A stretch of 64,000 nucleotides of DNA from Albimonas marina (GCF_029223255.1 NZ_JARHUC010000012.1:28219-92218); one strand, 5' to 3'; numbered from the stretch's first letter, positions 16,966 through 27,219 are shown. Numbers and translations are program-made. Notes: a model not told the origin generated them from the sequence alone.

Positions 16966-18168
16966 ATGGCCACCGGCATCAAGGACAAGGTCGCCATCAT
17001 CGGCATGGGCTGCTCGCGCTTCGGCGAACGCTGGGACGCGAGCGAGGAGGATCTGCTGGCCGAAGCCTTCGACGAGGCGCTGGCCGACGCGGGGATCGAA
17101 CGGTCGCAGATCGGGGCCGCCTGGTTCGGCTCGGGCGTGGACGGGGTGAACGTCGGAAATTCCGCGATCCCCGCATCGACGGCGCTGCGGCTGGACGGCA
17201 TCCCGGTCAGCCGGGTCGAGAACATGTGCGCCACCGGCACGGAGGCGCTTCGCGGGGCGGCCTACGCCGTCGCCTCGGGCGCGGTCGACATCGCGCTGGC
17301 GGTCGGGGCGGAGAAGCTGAAGGACACCGGCTACGGCGGCCTTCCCACCCCGTTCAAGGGCGCCTTCAACGACCTGTGGCTGCCGCTGGGCTCGGCTCCC
17401 GCGGGCTTCGCCCAGCTGGCGGCGGGGTATCGCACCAAGCACCAGGTCTCGAAGCAGGACCTGAAACGGGCCATCGCCCATGTCTCGTGGAAGAGCCACC
17501 AGAACGGCGTGCTCTCGCCCAAGGCGCACCTGCGCAAGGAGGTGTCGATGGACGCCATCCTGAACGCGCCGATGATCGCGGAGCCGCTGGGCCTGTACGA
17601 CTGCTGCGGCGTCTCGGACGGGGCCGCGGCGGCCATCGTGACCACGCCCGAGATCGCGCGGGCAATGGGCCACGGCGACTTCGTGACCATCAAGGCGATC
17701 CAGCTCTCGATCAGCTCAGGCGTCGAATCCACGACCGACGCCTGGGACGGCAGCCACGTGCGCAACACCCGCAACGCCGCGAAGCGCGCCTATGCGGAGG
17801 CCGGGATCGAAGATCCCCGCCGGCAGCTCTCGCTGATGGAGGTGCACGACTGCTTCTCGATCACCGAGCTGGTGACGATGGAGGACCTGTTCGTCTCCGG
17901 CGAGGGCGAGGCGGTGCGCGACGTGCTCGACGGCTTCTACGACCGCGAGGGCGGCGGCGTGCCCTGCCAGGTGGACGGGGGCTTGAAATGCTTCGGCCAT
18001 CCGATCGGCGCCTCGGGCCTGCGCATGGCCTACGAGAACTACACCCAGCTTCTGGGCCGGGCCGGGGCGCGGCAGATCCCGAACGCCTCGCTGGGCCTGT
18101 CGCACAATCTCGGCGGCGTGCCCTATCTGGGCATCGCCGCGATCTCGATCCTGGGCCTGCATTCCTGA
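16966..18168 (+). CDS. Acetyl-CoA acetyltransferase (SCP-x-like thiolase)
   Basis: A 400-residue thiolase-fold protein. The nucleophile motif VENMCATG places Cys88 at the active site. H294 (MEVHDCFSI) and H345 (KCFGHPIGASG) complete the set seen in SCP-2/SCP-x-type thiolases and in Ltp2-like retro-aldolases, where the partner is a DUF35 protein. It probably catalyses carbon-carbon bond cleavage of a beta-keto- or beta-hydroxyacyl-CoA with its DUF35-containing neighbour. It follows that gene by ten bases and precedes an acyl-CoA dehydrogenase, MaoC hydratase and crotonase, making a compact beta-oxidation-like operon. Thiolysis versus retro-aldol cannot be decided from sequence. Confidence 0.92.
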   Translation: MATGIKDKVAIIGMGCSRFGERWDASEEDLLAEAFDEALADAGIERSQIGAAWFGSGVDGVNVGNSAIPASTALRLDGIPVSRVENMCATGTEALRGAAYAVASGAVDIALAVGAEKLKDTGYGGLPTPFKGAFNDLWLPLGSAPAGFAQLAAGYRTKHQVSKQDLKRAIAHVSWKSHQNGVLSPKAHLRKEVSMDAILNAPMIAEPLGLYDCCGVSDGAAAAIVTTPEIARAMGHGDFVTIKAIQLSISSGVESTTDAWDGSHVRNTRNAAKRAYAEAGIEDPRRQLSLMEVHDCFSITELVTMEDLFVSGEGEAVRDVLDGFYDREGGGVPCQVDGGLKCFGHPIGASGLRMAYENYTQLLGRAGARQIPNASLGLSHNLGGVPYLGIAAISILGLHS

Positions 18169-18275
18169 TCGCGGGACCGCACCCCGGGGCGGGCCCCTCA
18201 CGCCGCCCCGGACCCTGCCGCGCCGCGCCGCCTCCGGCGCGGCGCGGCCCATGACAGACGCCACGAGGAAGCGCC

Positions 18276-19433
<1,158 letters not shown>

Positions 19434-19504
19434 TCCGGGAGCGGGGGGAGGCAGGGCCTCTCCCCGCGCCCCCTGCCATCCAGAACAAAGAACGGGAGGA
19501 CGAG

Positions 19505-20359
19505 ATGGATCTCGAAACCGTGCGCGCGCACCGCTTCGACCCGATCGAGCATGCCTACACGGCGAAGGACACGATGCTCTACGCCCTGGGCATCGGCTAC
19601 GGGTCGGACCCGCTGGACCCCGCCCAGCTCGCGTTCGTCTACGAGGAGGACCTGAAGGCCGTCCCCTCGATCTGCAACGTGCTGGCCCATCCGGGCTTCT
19701 GGGCGAAGGATCCGAAGTTCGGGATCTCCTGGATGAAGATCCTGCATGGCGAGCAGGAATACGAGATCCGCGCCCCGATCCCGCCCGAAGGGCGCGTGCG
19801 GGGCGAATACGAGATCCAGGCCGTCGAGGACCGGGGCGAGGGCAAGGGCGCACGGCTGCACCAGCTCAAGCGGCTCTTCGACCAGGACGGGACGCTGCTG
19901 GCCACCGTCCGCTCGGTCATCGTGATGCGCGGCGACGGCGGCTGCGGGGGCTTCGGGGATCCCGTCCAGCCCCCGGGCGCGCTGCCCGACGCCACGCCGG
20001 ACGAGGTGGTGGAGCTGCCGACCCTGCCGCAGCAGGCGCTGATCTATCGACTTTCGGGCGACTACAACCCCATCCACGCCGATCCGAAGGCGGCGGAGGG
20101 GGGCGGGTTCGACGCGCCGATCCTGCATGGCCTGTGCACGCTGGGGCTCGCGACCCGCTCGCTCCTGCAGGCCTGTGCGCCGGGCCGGCCGGAGGCGCTG
20201 ACCTCGATGTTCGTGCGCTTCTCGAGCCCGGTGTTCCCCGGCGAGACCATCGTCACCGAGATCTTCCGCGGCGCCGACGACGAGATCCGCTTCCGCTGCC
20301 GGGCGAAGGAGCGCGACGTGGTGGTTCTGGACCGGGGGCGCGCCCGGATCGCGTCATGA
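19505..20359 (+). CDS. MaoC family acyl-CoA hydratase (hydratase 2 type)
   Basis: 284 residues, the double-hotdog size of eukaryotic-type hydratase 2 (MFE-2 domain). The catalytic motif YRLSGDYNPIHAD (D186, H191) followed by APILHGLCTLG is the classic R-hydratase signature. The N-terminal half is the non-catalytic hotdog that holds a bulky acyl chain. The enzyme should hydrate a 2-enoyl-CoA to the (3R)-hydroxyacyl-CoA. Large-pocket hydratase 2 enzymes are common in steroid and other bulky-substrate pathways. The start ATG (19505) follows GGGAGGA. It overlaps the crotonase gene by ATGA. Confidence 0.92.
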   Translation: MDLETVRAHRFDPIEHAYTAKDTMLYALGIGYGSDPLDPAQLAFVYEEDLKAVPSICNVLAHPGFWAKDPKFGISWMKILHGEQEYEIRAPIPPEGRVRGEYEIQAVEDRGEGKGARLHQLKRLFDQDGTLLATVRSVIVMRGDGGCGGFGDPVQPPGALPDATPDEVVELPTLPQQALIYRLSGDYNPIHADPKAAEGGGFDAPILHGLCTLGLATRSLLQACAPGRPEALTSMFVRFSSPVFPGETIVTEIFRGADDEIRFRCRAKERDVVVLDRGRARIAS

Positions 20360-21168
20360 GCGGGCTCGGGCGGGAGGGGCCGGGCTTCGCGACCGCGCTC
20401 GACGCCGGCGTGCTGACCCTGACCCTGAACCGGCCGGAGGCGCGCAACCCGTTCGTGCCCGGGATGCCGGCGGCCCTGCGCGACTTGTTGGAAGAGGCGC
20501 AGGCCGACCCGGGGGTGCGCTGCCTGATGGTGCGCGGGGCGGGCGACCACCTGTCGGCCGGGGGCGACGTCGCGAGCTTTGCGCGCAGCCTGGCCGAGTC
20601 GACCGACGCCGAGCGGCAGGCGGAGTTCCGCGGGCGCATGGGCGTGGCGAAGATGCTGGCGCTGGCGCTGGCCGCCTTCGACCGTCCGGTCGTGGTGCGC
20701 CACAGGGGGGCCGTCGCGGGAGCCGGCCTGATGTTCCCTCTCGCGGCCGATCTCGTGGTGGCCGACGAAACGGCGCGCTTGATCTTCGCCTATCGGCGAC
20801 TGGCGCTGTCGCCCGACGGAGGCGTCTCCTGGCTGCTGGCCCGCGCGGTGGGCGCACGCCAGGCGCGACGGCTGATGCTGACCGCAGCCGTGGTCGAGGC
20901 AGCCGAGGCGCAGCGGCTCGGCCTGATCGACCTCCTGGTCCCGGCCGAGGAGCTGGACGCGGCGGCGGCGCGGGCCGCCGCCGACTTCGCCGCCGCGCCG
21001 CAGGGGTCGCTGTCGCGCATCAAGCGGCTGGCGAACGCGGCGCCGGGACAGGACTACGCCGCGCATCTCTCCGCCGAAGGCGAGGCGATCGTCGAGGGCG
21101 TGGTCGACCCCGACTTCGCCGAAGGCGTCGCCGCCTTCCTGGAGAAGCGCCCTCCCCGCTTCGCCTGA
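20356..21168 (+). CDS. Enoyl-CoA hydratase/isomerase (crotonase) family protein
   Basis: A 270-residue crotonase-fold protein. GVLTLTLNRPEARNPFV and GDHLSAGGDVASF form the CoA pocket and oxyanion-hole start. The usual first catalytic glutamate is not obvious (GAVAGAGLMFPLAADLVVAD), while LALSPDGGVSWLLARAVG resembles the aspartate-bearing loop of isomerase-type members such as PaaG. An isomerase or ring-opening role is therefore as likely as hydration. Its ATG overlaps the stop of the MaoC gene (ATGA). It is the last gene of the operon and is followed by a terminator. Confidence 0.88.
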   Translation: MSGLGREGPGFATALDAGVLTLTLNRPEARNPFVPGMPAALRDLLEEAQADPGVRCLMVRGAGDHLSAGGDVASFARSLAESTDAERQAEFRGRMGVAKMLALALAAFDRPVVVRHRGAVAGAGLMFPLAADLVVADETARLIFAYRRLALSPDGGVSWLLARAVGARQARRLMLTAAVVEAAEAQRLGLIDLLVPAEELDAAAARAAADFAAAPQGSLSRIKRLANAAPGQDYAAHLSAEGEAIVEGVVDPDFAEGVAAFLEKRPPRFA

Positions 21169-21188
21169 GGCGCGCCCGGGACGCGCGC

Positions 21189-21220
21189 CCCCCCGGGCGC
21201 CGGCGCGCCGGGGGGATTTT
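21189..21220 (+). terminator. Intrinsic terminator after the crotonase gene
   Basis: CCCCCCGG pairs with CCGGGGGG (21208-21215) over an 11-12 base loop and is followed by ATTTTCT. It ends the plus-strand operon just before the convergent TRAP operon whose last gene stops at 21237. Confidence 0.6.
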
Positions 21221-21236
21221 CTGCTTGCGACGTCGG

Positions 21237-22577
21237 TCAGACCGCGTAGGCGAGGAACAGCGACAGGACCGGGAACACCAGCAGCAGCGTCAGCACCACC
21301 AGGTCCATGACGAAGAACGGCGTGACGCCCGCGAAGATCCGCCCCACGGGGACCTTCGGATCGGTCACCGAATGGATCACGAACACGTTCAGTCCGACCG
21401 GCGGCGTCACCAGACCCATCTCCAGCAGCTTCACCACGATCACGCCGAACCAGATCAGGTCCATGCCGTGGCTCTCGACCAGCGGCAGGGTGAACGGCAG
21501 CGTCAGCAGCAGGATGCCCAGCGGATCGAGGAACATCCCCAGCAGGATGTAGATCGCCACGATCCCCACGAACAGCAGGACGATGCCCGGCTCGGACGCC
21601 TGCACGACCGTCACCATCGCGTTCGCCACGCCGGTCAGCGAGACGAAGCTGACGAAGGTCTTGGCCGCGGCGGCGATAAGGAAGATCGCGGCGGTCTGCA
21701 CCGCCGTCTCCTTCAGCGCCTCGCGCAGGCCATCGAGCTTGATCCGGCCGGTGACGACCGCGATCGCGCAGGCGGCGACGAAGCTGACCGCCGCCGCTTC
21801 CGTGGCGGTGAAGATCCCGCCGTAGATGCCGCCGATGATGATCGCGAAGATCAGCAGCGCCGGCCAGGCGGCGATCAGCGCGCGCAGGCGCTCGGCCAGC
21901 GAGTAGCGCTGATCGGAGGAGGGCGCATCCTGGGGGCGCAGGCTCGTCCAGATGCCGACCACGACCCAGTAGCCGACCATCGACAGCAGCCCCGGCACCA
22001 CCCCGGCCATGAACAGGCGGGAGATCGACTGCTCGGCGAAGATCCCGTAGAGGATGAACAGGATCGAGGGCGGGATCAGCGCCCCCAGGGTGCCGCCGGC
22101 CGCCACGCAGCCCGTCGACAACCGGTCCGAGTAGCCGAAGCGGTTCATCTCCGACACCGCCACGCGCCCCATGGTGGCCGCGCAGGCGATCGAGGAGCCC
22201 GAGATCGCCGCGAACCCCCCGCACCCTAGGATCGAGGCCATGGCGAGCCCGCCGGGAACCCGCGTCAGCCAGGCTCTCGCGGCGAAATAGATGTCGGAGG
22301 TGATGCCCGACCGGTAGCAGACATGCCCCAGCGCCACGAACATCGGGATCGCCGAGAGATCGTAGGAATAGAACAGCTCGAAGATGGTGGACGCCGCAAG
22401 CGTCAGGGTCGGGACCAGCGCCCGGTCGAGCGCGGGGGCCCCGCTCTGCGGAAAGGCGAAGTAGACGAAGATCGAGACCAGCGCCACGACTCCGAGCGCG
22501 AAGGCGATGGGGGTGCGCAGGATGATGAGGATCAGCGCAGCGCCCATGCCGAGCGCGCCGAGAACTGCCGGGTCCAT
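21237..22577 (-). CDS. dctM: TRAP transporter large permease (DctM), second system
   Basis: A 446-residue multi-span membrane protein with DctM signatures SAIPMFVALGHVCYRSG, GCGGFAAISGSSIACAATMG and IPPSILFILYGIFAEQS. The end contains LGMFLDPLGILLLTLPFTLPLV and VTPPVGLNVFVIHSV. It is similar in layout to the permease at 12025-13335 but clearly diverged, so the two TRAP systems may carry different substrates or stereoisomers. One base separates it from dctQ, and dctP lies 100 bp further upstream. It is convergent with the thiolase operon. Confidence 0.95.
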   Translation of the reverse strand: MDPAVLGALGMGAALILIILRTPIAFALGVVALVSIFVYFAFPQSGAPALDRALVPTLTLAASTIFELFYSYDLSAIPMFVALGHVCYRSGITSDIYFAARAWLTRVPGGLAMASILGCGGFAAISGSSIACAATMGRVAVSEMNRFGYSDRLSTGCVAAGGTLGALIPPSILFILYGIFAEQSISRLFMAGVVPGLLSMVGYWVVVGIWTSLRPQDAPSSDQRYSLAERLRALIAAWPALLIFAIIIGGIYGGIFTATEAAAVSFVAACAIAVVTGRIKLDGLREALKETAVQTAAIFLIAAAAKTFVSFVSLTGVANAMVTVVQASEPGIVLLFVGIVAIYILLGMFLDPLGILLLTLPFTLPLVESHGMDLIWFGVIVVKLLEMGLVTPPVGLNVFVIHSVTDPKVPVGRIFAGVTPFFVMDLVVLTLLLVFPVLSLFLAYAV

Positions 22578-22578
22578 G

Positions 22579-23112
22579 TCAGGAAGGCTCCGAGGCGTGA
22601 GGGTCGTCCGAGGGCGGCGCGCCCTCGACCAGATCGCGCGCCAGCAGGTGCACGAGCCGCAGCGTCATGCTGATCAGGCCCAGCGACAGCGCCGCGTAGG
22701 GCGGCCACTCCGGCAGGCGCAGCAGGCCGTAGAGCGTGCGGCCGGAGCCGATGTGCTCGGCCGTCTCGGCCGCGATCCACAGGCATGTCGGGATCATGAA
22801 GACCAGCGCCGCGATCAGGGCGAGCACCTCGCAGACGCGGCGCGTGCCGGGCCCCATCAGGTTGAACAGGATGTCGACGGCGATATGGGCGCCCGTCGCG
22901 GTGGCGTGGCCCAGCGCGCAGGCGATGGCGGCGACCATCAGCATCTGCACCATGATCACGCCGTCGGGGATGGCGATTGCGGGCAGGCTTCGCGCCGCGA
23001 TCTCCCAGCATACAAGGGCGGCGATGGCGGCCAACGCGGCCATCGAGAGGCCGAGCAGCACCCGCTCGATCCAGGTCAACGCCGCGTCGGCGGCAGTCAG
23101 AAAACCGGACAT
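22579..23112 (-). CDS. dctQ: TRAP transporter small permease (DctQ), second system
   Basis: 177 residues with four membrane helices (about 17-38, 48-66, 88-112 and 130-152) and the conserved ATGAHIAVDILFNLMGPGTRRV loop of DctQ proteins. It assembles with the DctM product, whose ATG lies one base past its stop. The pair is clearly co-translated. Confidence 0.9.
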   Translation of the reverse strand: MSGFLTAADAALTWIERVLLGLSMAALAAIAALVCWEIAARSLPAIAIPDGVIMVQMLMVAAIACALGHATATGAHIAVDILFNLMGPGTRRVCEVLALIAALVFMIPTCLWIAAETAEHIGSGRTLYGLLRLPEWPPYAALSLGLISMTLRLVHLLARDLVEGAPPSDDPHASEPS

Positions 23113-23175
23113 GACGGCTCCCGAACAGAAAGGGGCGGCTGAGACCGTCGCGGCGAGGGCCGCGGCGGCCGAGGG

Positions 23176-23197
23176 GGCCGGGCGCGCACGCCCGGCC
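23176..23197 (-). terminator. GC-rich hairpin between second dctP and dctQ
   Basis: A perfect nine-base stem (GGCCGGGCG/CGCCCGGCC) around a CGCA loop, without a U-tract. It lies in the 99-bp gap after dctP, the same place as the hairpin in the first TRAP operon, and may set binding protein to permease ratio. Confidence 0.4.
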
Positions 23198-23211
23198 GGG
23201 AGAGCGGCGCC

Positions 23212-24258
23212 TCAGCTGCCCTGTTCGGCCAGGTGCTTGGCCAGCAGGTCGGTGTAGGTCTTCACCAGCACGGCGCCGTCCAGGCCCATCTTCTGCGCAT
23301 CGGCGATCCAGGCCTCGATGATCGGCTTGCTGGCCTCGTCGAGCTTGGCGAGATCCGCCTCGGAGAACATGTGCACGGGCATCTTCTTGCCCTCGAAGCC
23401 CTCGGGCAGCTGGGCAATGACCTCCTGGTTGCGCGCGCGCATCGCCTCGGCGGTCTTCCGGTTGTACTCGGCGCCCAGTTCGATGATCATCTCCTGATCC
23501 TTGGGATCGAGGCCGTCGAACGACCGGCGGTTCATGAACATGCCGTTCGACTGGATGGTCGCGCCGTTGATGGCCGTGAAGCTGTCGGCGACCTCGTAGA
23601 GCTTGTAGCTCTCGACGATGTAGCCATAGGCCTGGCTGCAGTCGATCATGCCGGTGTCCAGCGCCTGGTAGGCCTTGGGCAGCGAGATCACCACCGCCGT
23701 CGCACCGAATTCGCCGTAGATCTCGCCGTAGTCCGAGGTGGCGCGGACCTTCTTGCCCGAGAAATCCTCGACGGATGTCAACGCCCCGCCCTTGCACACC
23801 ATCTGGATCGGGCCCACCGAGTAGTTCATCAGGTAGACGATGCCCAGCCGGTCCATCTCCTCCTGGAGCGCGGGGTGGGTGGTGGTCAGCTCGTAGAGCG
23901 CGGCGGCGCCGGCGACCTCGTTGGGGTTGCGCACCGGCAGGTCGCCGACCCCGTAGGCGAAGAGCTGGTCGCGCGGAGAATAGCCGGCGGTCACGGTGGC
24001 GATGTCGGCCACGCCGTTGCGCAGGCCCTCCAGCATCTTGGTCGCCGGCAGCAGGGCCTGAGCCCAGTGCCGCTCGATCTTGATGCGGCCTTCCGAGCGG
24101 GTCTCGATCTCGTCGAGGTAGGCGGTGACGTAGTCCGCGCGGATGCCGCGGTTGCCGCCGTAGTCGGCATAGCGCAGCACGGTCTGGGCTGCGGCGGGCA
24201 GAGCGAGCCCGACCGCCAGCGCGGCGGTGGCAAGTACGGTTCCGAGTGCAAGGCGCAT
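23212..24258 (-). CDS. dctP: TRAP transporter substrate-binding protein (DctP), second system
   Basis: A 348-residue periplasmic binding protein. A Sec signal peptide covers residues 1-25 (cleavage after LPAAAQ). The mature start TVLRYADYGGNRGIRADYVTAYLDE is typical of TRAP binding proteins, as are GKKVRATSDYGE (conserved carboxylate-binding arginine, about residue 172) and GMIDCSQAYGYIVESYKLYEVAD. It delivers ligand to the DctQM proteins encoded downstream. Ligand unknown. Linkage to an SDR and, across a divergent promoter, to an acyl-CoA ligase suggests a carboxylate that is then activated by CoA. Confidence 0.92.
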   Translation of the reverse strand: MRLALGTVLATAALAVGLALPAAAQTVLRYADYGGNRGIRADYVTAYLDEIETRSEGRIKIERHWAQALLPATKMLEGLRNGVADIATVTAGYSPRDQLFAYGVGDLPVRNPNEVAGAAALYELTTTHPALQEEMDRLGIVYLMNYSVGPIQMVCKGGALTSVEDFSGKKVRATSDYGEIYGEFGATAVVISLPKAYQALDTGMIDCSQAYGYIVESYKLYEVADSFTAINGATIQSNGMFMNRRSFDGLDPKDQEMIIELGAEYNRKTAEAMRARNQEVIAQLPEGFEGKKMPVHMFSEADLAKLDEASKPIIEAWIADAQKMGLDGAVLVKTYTDLLAKHLAEQGS

Positions 24259-24340
24259 GTGGCCTCCTCCCTGGGTTGGAAGCGCCCATGGGGCGCATGA
24301 CGCGGCTCTTCGCGGCCGCTGAATTCCGGGCGGGATCCGG

Positions 24341-25252
24341 TCAGACCGGATCCCAGGTGAAGACGTCGCCCGAGCGGGCGAGCGGGTAGGCCGAGGCCTC
24401 CAGCGCAGGGATCGCCCGGTCGATCACGCTCTGCGGCGTCCAGCCTTCCGAGGCATGGACAGAACGGATCGGGCGCGGCTGCGAGAACAGGAACACCTCA
24501 TTGGCGCGGGTCCCGAACACCTGCCCGTTCATCGACGCGGCGGCGTCCGAGAGCAGCGCCACCGGGAAGGCCGCGATCAGCTCGGGCCTGAGCTTCTTGA
24601 GCCCCTCGACCCGCGCCTTCTCCTCGGGCGTCTTGTCGGGGATCGTGCCCACGAGCCGGGTCCAGGCGAAGGGCGCGATGCAGTTCGAGCGGACGTTGAA
24701 CCGCTCCATGTCCAGCGCGATGGACTTCGAAAGCCCCACCACCCCCAGCTTCGCGGCGGCGTAGTTCGCCTGGCCGAAGTTGCCGATCAGGCCGGAAGTG
24801 GAGGTCATGTGGACGAAGGCGCCGGACATCTGCTTGCGGAACACGTCCGCGGCGGCGCGCGAGACGTAGAAGTAGCCCTTCAGGTGCACGTCCACGACCG
24901 ACTCGAAGTCCTCCGGCGTCATCTTGTGGAAGATGCGGTCGCGCAGGATTCCGGCGTTGTTGACCACGCCGTCCAACCGCCCGAAGGCGTCCAGCGCCTT
25001 GGCGACCATCGCCTGCGCATCGTCCCAGGACGAGATCGAGCCGCCGTCGGGCACCGCGTGGCCGCCGGCGGCCACGATCTCCTCGGCGACCGCGCGGGCG
25101 GGGCCGATCTCGCCGCCCTCGCCGGTCTCGTCGCCGCCCAGGTCGTTGACCACCACCGCCGCGCCCTGCCTGGCGGCCTCGAGCGCGATGCAGCGGCCCA
25201 CGCCGCGGCCCGCGCCCGTCACGATCACGACTTTGTCTTTCAGCAGCGCCAT
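24341..25252 (-). CDS. Short-chain dehydrogenase/reductase (3-hydroxyacyl-CoA dehydrogenase-like)
   Basis: 303 residues, longer than the usual 250 because of a C-terminal extension after about residue 240. The NAD(P)-binding motif VTGAGRGVG (12-20), an acidic VVNDLGGD after strand 2 suggesting NAD, NNAGILRD near 98, and the catalytic S...Y-x-x-x-K (TSTSG...QANYAAAKLG) are all present. NDLGGDETGEG and the RDRIFHKMTPEDFESVVDVHLKG stretch match the SDR domain of peroxisomal multifunctional enzyme 2, so oxidation of a (3R)-hydroxyacyl-CoA is likely, pairing with the hydratase-2-type MaoC gene. RBS AAGGAGG is nine bases before the ATG. It is transcribed with the second TRAP system. Confidence 0.9.
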   Translation of the reverse strand: MALLKDKVVIVTGAGRGVGRCIALEAARQGAAVVVNDLGGDETGEGGEIGPARAVAEEIVAAGGHAVPDGGSISSWDDAQAMVAKALDAFGRLDGVVNNAGILRDRIFHKMTPEDFESVVDVHLKGYFYVSRAAADVFRKQMSGAFVHMTSTSGLIGNFGQANYAAAKLGVVGLSKSIALDMERFNVRSNCIAPFAWTRLVGTIPDKTPEEKARVEGLKKLRPELIAAFPVALLSDAAASMNGQVFGTRANEVFLFSQPRPIRSVHASEGWTPQSVIDRAIPALEASAYPLARSGDVFTWDPV

Positions 25253-25643
25253 GCCTGCGCGCCTCCTTCGCTTGAATTCCGCGGCAGCGGGATCGGCCGG
25301 ACATCGGCCGCCGCATTCCGCGCATGAGATCCGGGGGCCAGGCCTGGAAGCGCCGAAGGCCCGCGCGCCGCCCGCTCGCCGCCGCCGTCGGACGGCGCGG
25401 CCGACCGGGCGCGCATGGCTTCGAAGGGCGCGAACGCCTGCATCCTCATCGATCCTCCCCGTCGCGGCGTCGGTTCAAGCGCCGCATATCGTTAAGCTGA
25501 GTATTGTGTGCTAGATTACTTTTTGCAAGCACAGAGTCGTGGCCGCGCCGAGGCCCGCGAAGATTGCGCTCGGCAAGGGACCCCAACGGTCATACCATAA
25601 AACGAGCGCCAAGTGACAATGGCGAACATGGGAGGAACCGATC
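25253..25643. promoter_or_regulatory. Divergent promoter region of SDR/TRAP operon and acyl-CoA ligase operon
   Basis: About 390 bp without a gene. A minus-strand promoter is visible: TTGCAA (25523-25528), 17-base spacer, AATACT (25500-25505). Its spacer carries the CTAGATTACTTTT block shared with 15410. Directly downstream of its -10, GCATATCGTTAAGC (25484-25497) is a near match to the site at 29104-29120 next to the MarR gene, suitably placed for repression. At 25587-25600, GGTCATACC with flanking ATAAAA is a weaker member of the GTYAA/TWGACC operator set. The remaining 25260-25450 shows nothing convincing. Confidence 0.5.
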
Positions 25644-27188
25644 ATGCGATACGGACTGCGGGATTGGGCGGAGCGCGAGCCGGACCGTCCGGCGCTGGAA
25701 TTCGACGATCAGCCGGCGTTGAGCTATGCGGCGCTCGAGGCGCTGGCGAACCGCTTCGCGAATCTGTTCCGCGCGGCCGGGCTGAAGCGGGGCGACCACG
25801 TGGCGGGGGTGCTGCCGAACGGTCCCCATGTGATCGCGGCGGTCTGGGGCGCCTATCGCTCGGGCCTGTATTACACGCCCGTCGCGACCACCTTCTCGTC
25901 CCGCGAGGTCGCCTATGTCATCGCCAACTGCCAGGCGAAGCTGGTGCTGGGCGAGGCCCGCTACGCCGAGGCGCTGACCCTCGCCGCCGCCGGCCTGCCG
26001 GCCACACGGTTCCTGACGCTGGGCGGGGTGGAAGGGTGCGAGGATCTTGCGGACGCGCTCGCCGCCCAGCCCGACTCGCCGCGTCCGGACGAAACGCCTG
26101 GAATGCTGATGATGTATTCCTCCGGCACCACCGGCGCGCCCAAGGGCATCTGGCGCCCGCTTCCCGACCCCGCAGCCTTCGCCGAAGGACCGCCCGCCTT
26201 CGCCCGCGACCTGATCGAGATCTTCGACTTCTCGTCCGACACGCGCTACCTTTCGCCGGCGCCCCTCTATCACGCGGCGCCTCTGCGCTGGTCGCTCTCG
26301 ATCACCGCGTCGGGAGGCACGGCGCTGATCATGCCGCGCTTCGACGCCGAGCGGGCGCTCGACCTACTGGAGACGCGCGGCGTCACCATGAGCCAGTGGG
26401 TCCCGACCATGTTCCGCCGCATGCTGGCCCTGCCCGAGGAGCGGCTGGCGCGGTTCAAGGCTCCGGCGCACAGGGTCGCCTGGCACGCCGCGGCGCCCTG
26501 CCCGCCGGACCTGAAACGCCGGATGATCGACTGGTGGGGGCCGATCATCCACGAGTACTATGCAGGCTCCGAAAGCGTCGGGCTGACGGCGCTGGACACC
26601 GAGGAATGGCTGGCCCATCCCGGCTCGGTCGGGCGGGCGCTGAAGGGGCGGATCCGGATTCTCGGCGACGACTGGCAGGAACTGCCGGAAGGCGAGCAGG
26701 GGCGGGTCTATTTCTCCGACAGCTCCCTGTTCGAGTATTTCGGCGACCCCGAGAAGACCGCCGGCCGCCGCAGCCCCCAGGGCTGGCAGACTCTGGGCGA
26801 GATCGGCTGGGTCGAGCCGGGCGGCTGGCTGCACCTGGCCGACCGGCAGGACGACATGATCATCTCCGGCGGCGTGAACATCTACCCGCAGGAGCTGGAG
26901 CAGGCGCTCGAGGAGATGCCCGAGGTCGCCGAATGCGCGGTCTGCGCCATCCCCCACGAGGATTTCGGCGAGCGTCCCGTGGCCTTCCTGGTTCCGGCTC
27001 CCGGCGCCCCAGCCCCCGAGGCCCTGATAGAGGCGGCCCGCGAGTTCTGCCGCGGCCGGCTCGGCAGGACCAAGCAGCCCTGGCTGATCAGGGTGGTGGC
27101 GGAGCTGCCCCGATCCGAGACGGGCAAGCTCCTGCGCCGGGTCCTGCGCGACCAACTCAAGACGGAGGCTGCGTCCGACGCCGCCTGA
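25644..27188 (+). CDS. Acyl-CoA synthetase (AMP-binding)
   Basis: A 514-residue adenylate-forming enzyme. The P-loop-like A3 motif MMYSSGTTGAPKGI is at about 156-169, the A5 motif HEYYAGSESVG near 305, the A7/A8 hinge HLADRQDDMIISGGVNIYPQELE near 405, and the terminal lysine motif RSETGKLLRR near 500. It activates a carboxylate to acyl-CoA through acyl-AMP. It belongs broadly to the FadD/cyclohexanecarboxylate/benzoate ligase superfamily and its substrate cannot be read off. RBS GGGAGGA is seven bases from the ATG. It heads an operon with the 2,4-dienoyl-CoA reductase-like gene and most likely performs the entry step after TRAP uptake. Confidence 0.93.
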   Translation: MRYGLRDWAEREPDRPALEFDDQPALSYAALEALANRFANLFRAAGLKRGDHVAGVLPNGPHVIAAVWGAYRSGLYYTPVATTFSSREVAYVIANCQAKLVLGEARYAEALTLAAAGLPATRFLTLGGVEGCEDLADALAAQPDSPRPDETPGMLMMYSSGTTGAPKGIWRPLPDPAAFAEGPPAFARDLIEIFDFSSDTRYLSPAPLYHAAPLRWSLSITASGGTALIMPRFDAERALDLLETRGVTMSQWVPTMFRRMLALPEERLARFKAPAHRVAWHAAAPCPPDLKRRMIDWWGPIIHEYYAGSESVGLTALDTEEWLAHPGSVGRALKGRIRILGDDWQELPEGEQGRVYFSDSSLFEYFGDPEKTAGRRSPQGWQTLGEIGWVEPGGWLHLADRQDDMIISGGVNIYPQELEQALEEMPEVAECAVCAIPHEDFGERPVAFLVPAPGAPAPEALIEAAREFCRGRLGRTKQPWLIRVVAELPRSETGKLLRRVLRDQLKTEAASDAA

Positions 27189-27193
27189 ACTCC

Positions 27194-27219
27194 GCGACGG
27201 GGGCGGCCGCCCCCGTCGC
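27194..27219 (+). terminator. 26-bp perfect palindrome between ligase and reductase genes
   Basis: A 13+13 base inverted repeat with no spacer, GC only. Six bases after the ligase stop it may act as an mRNA-stabilising hairpin or partial terminator within the operon. No U-tract follows. Confidence 0.35.
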
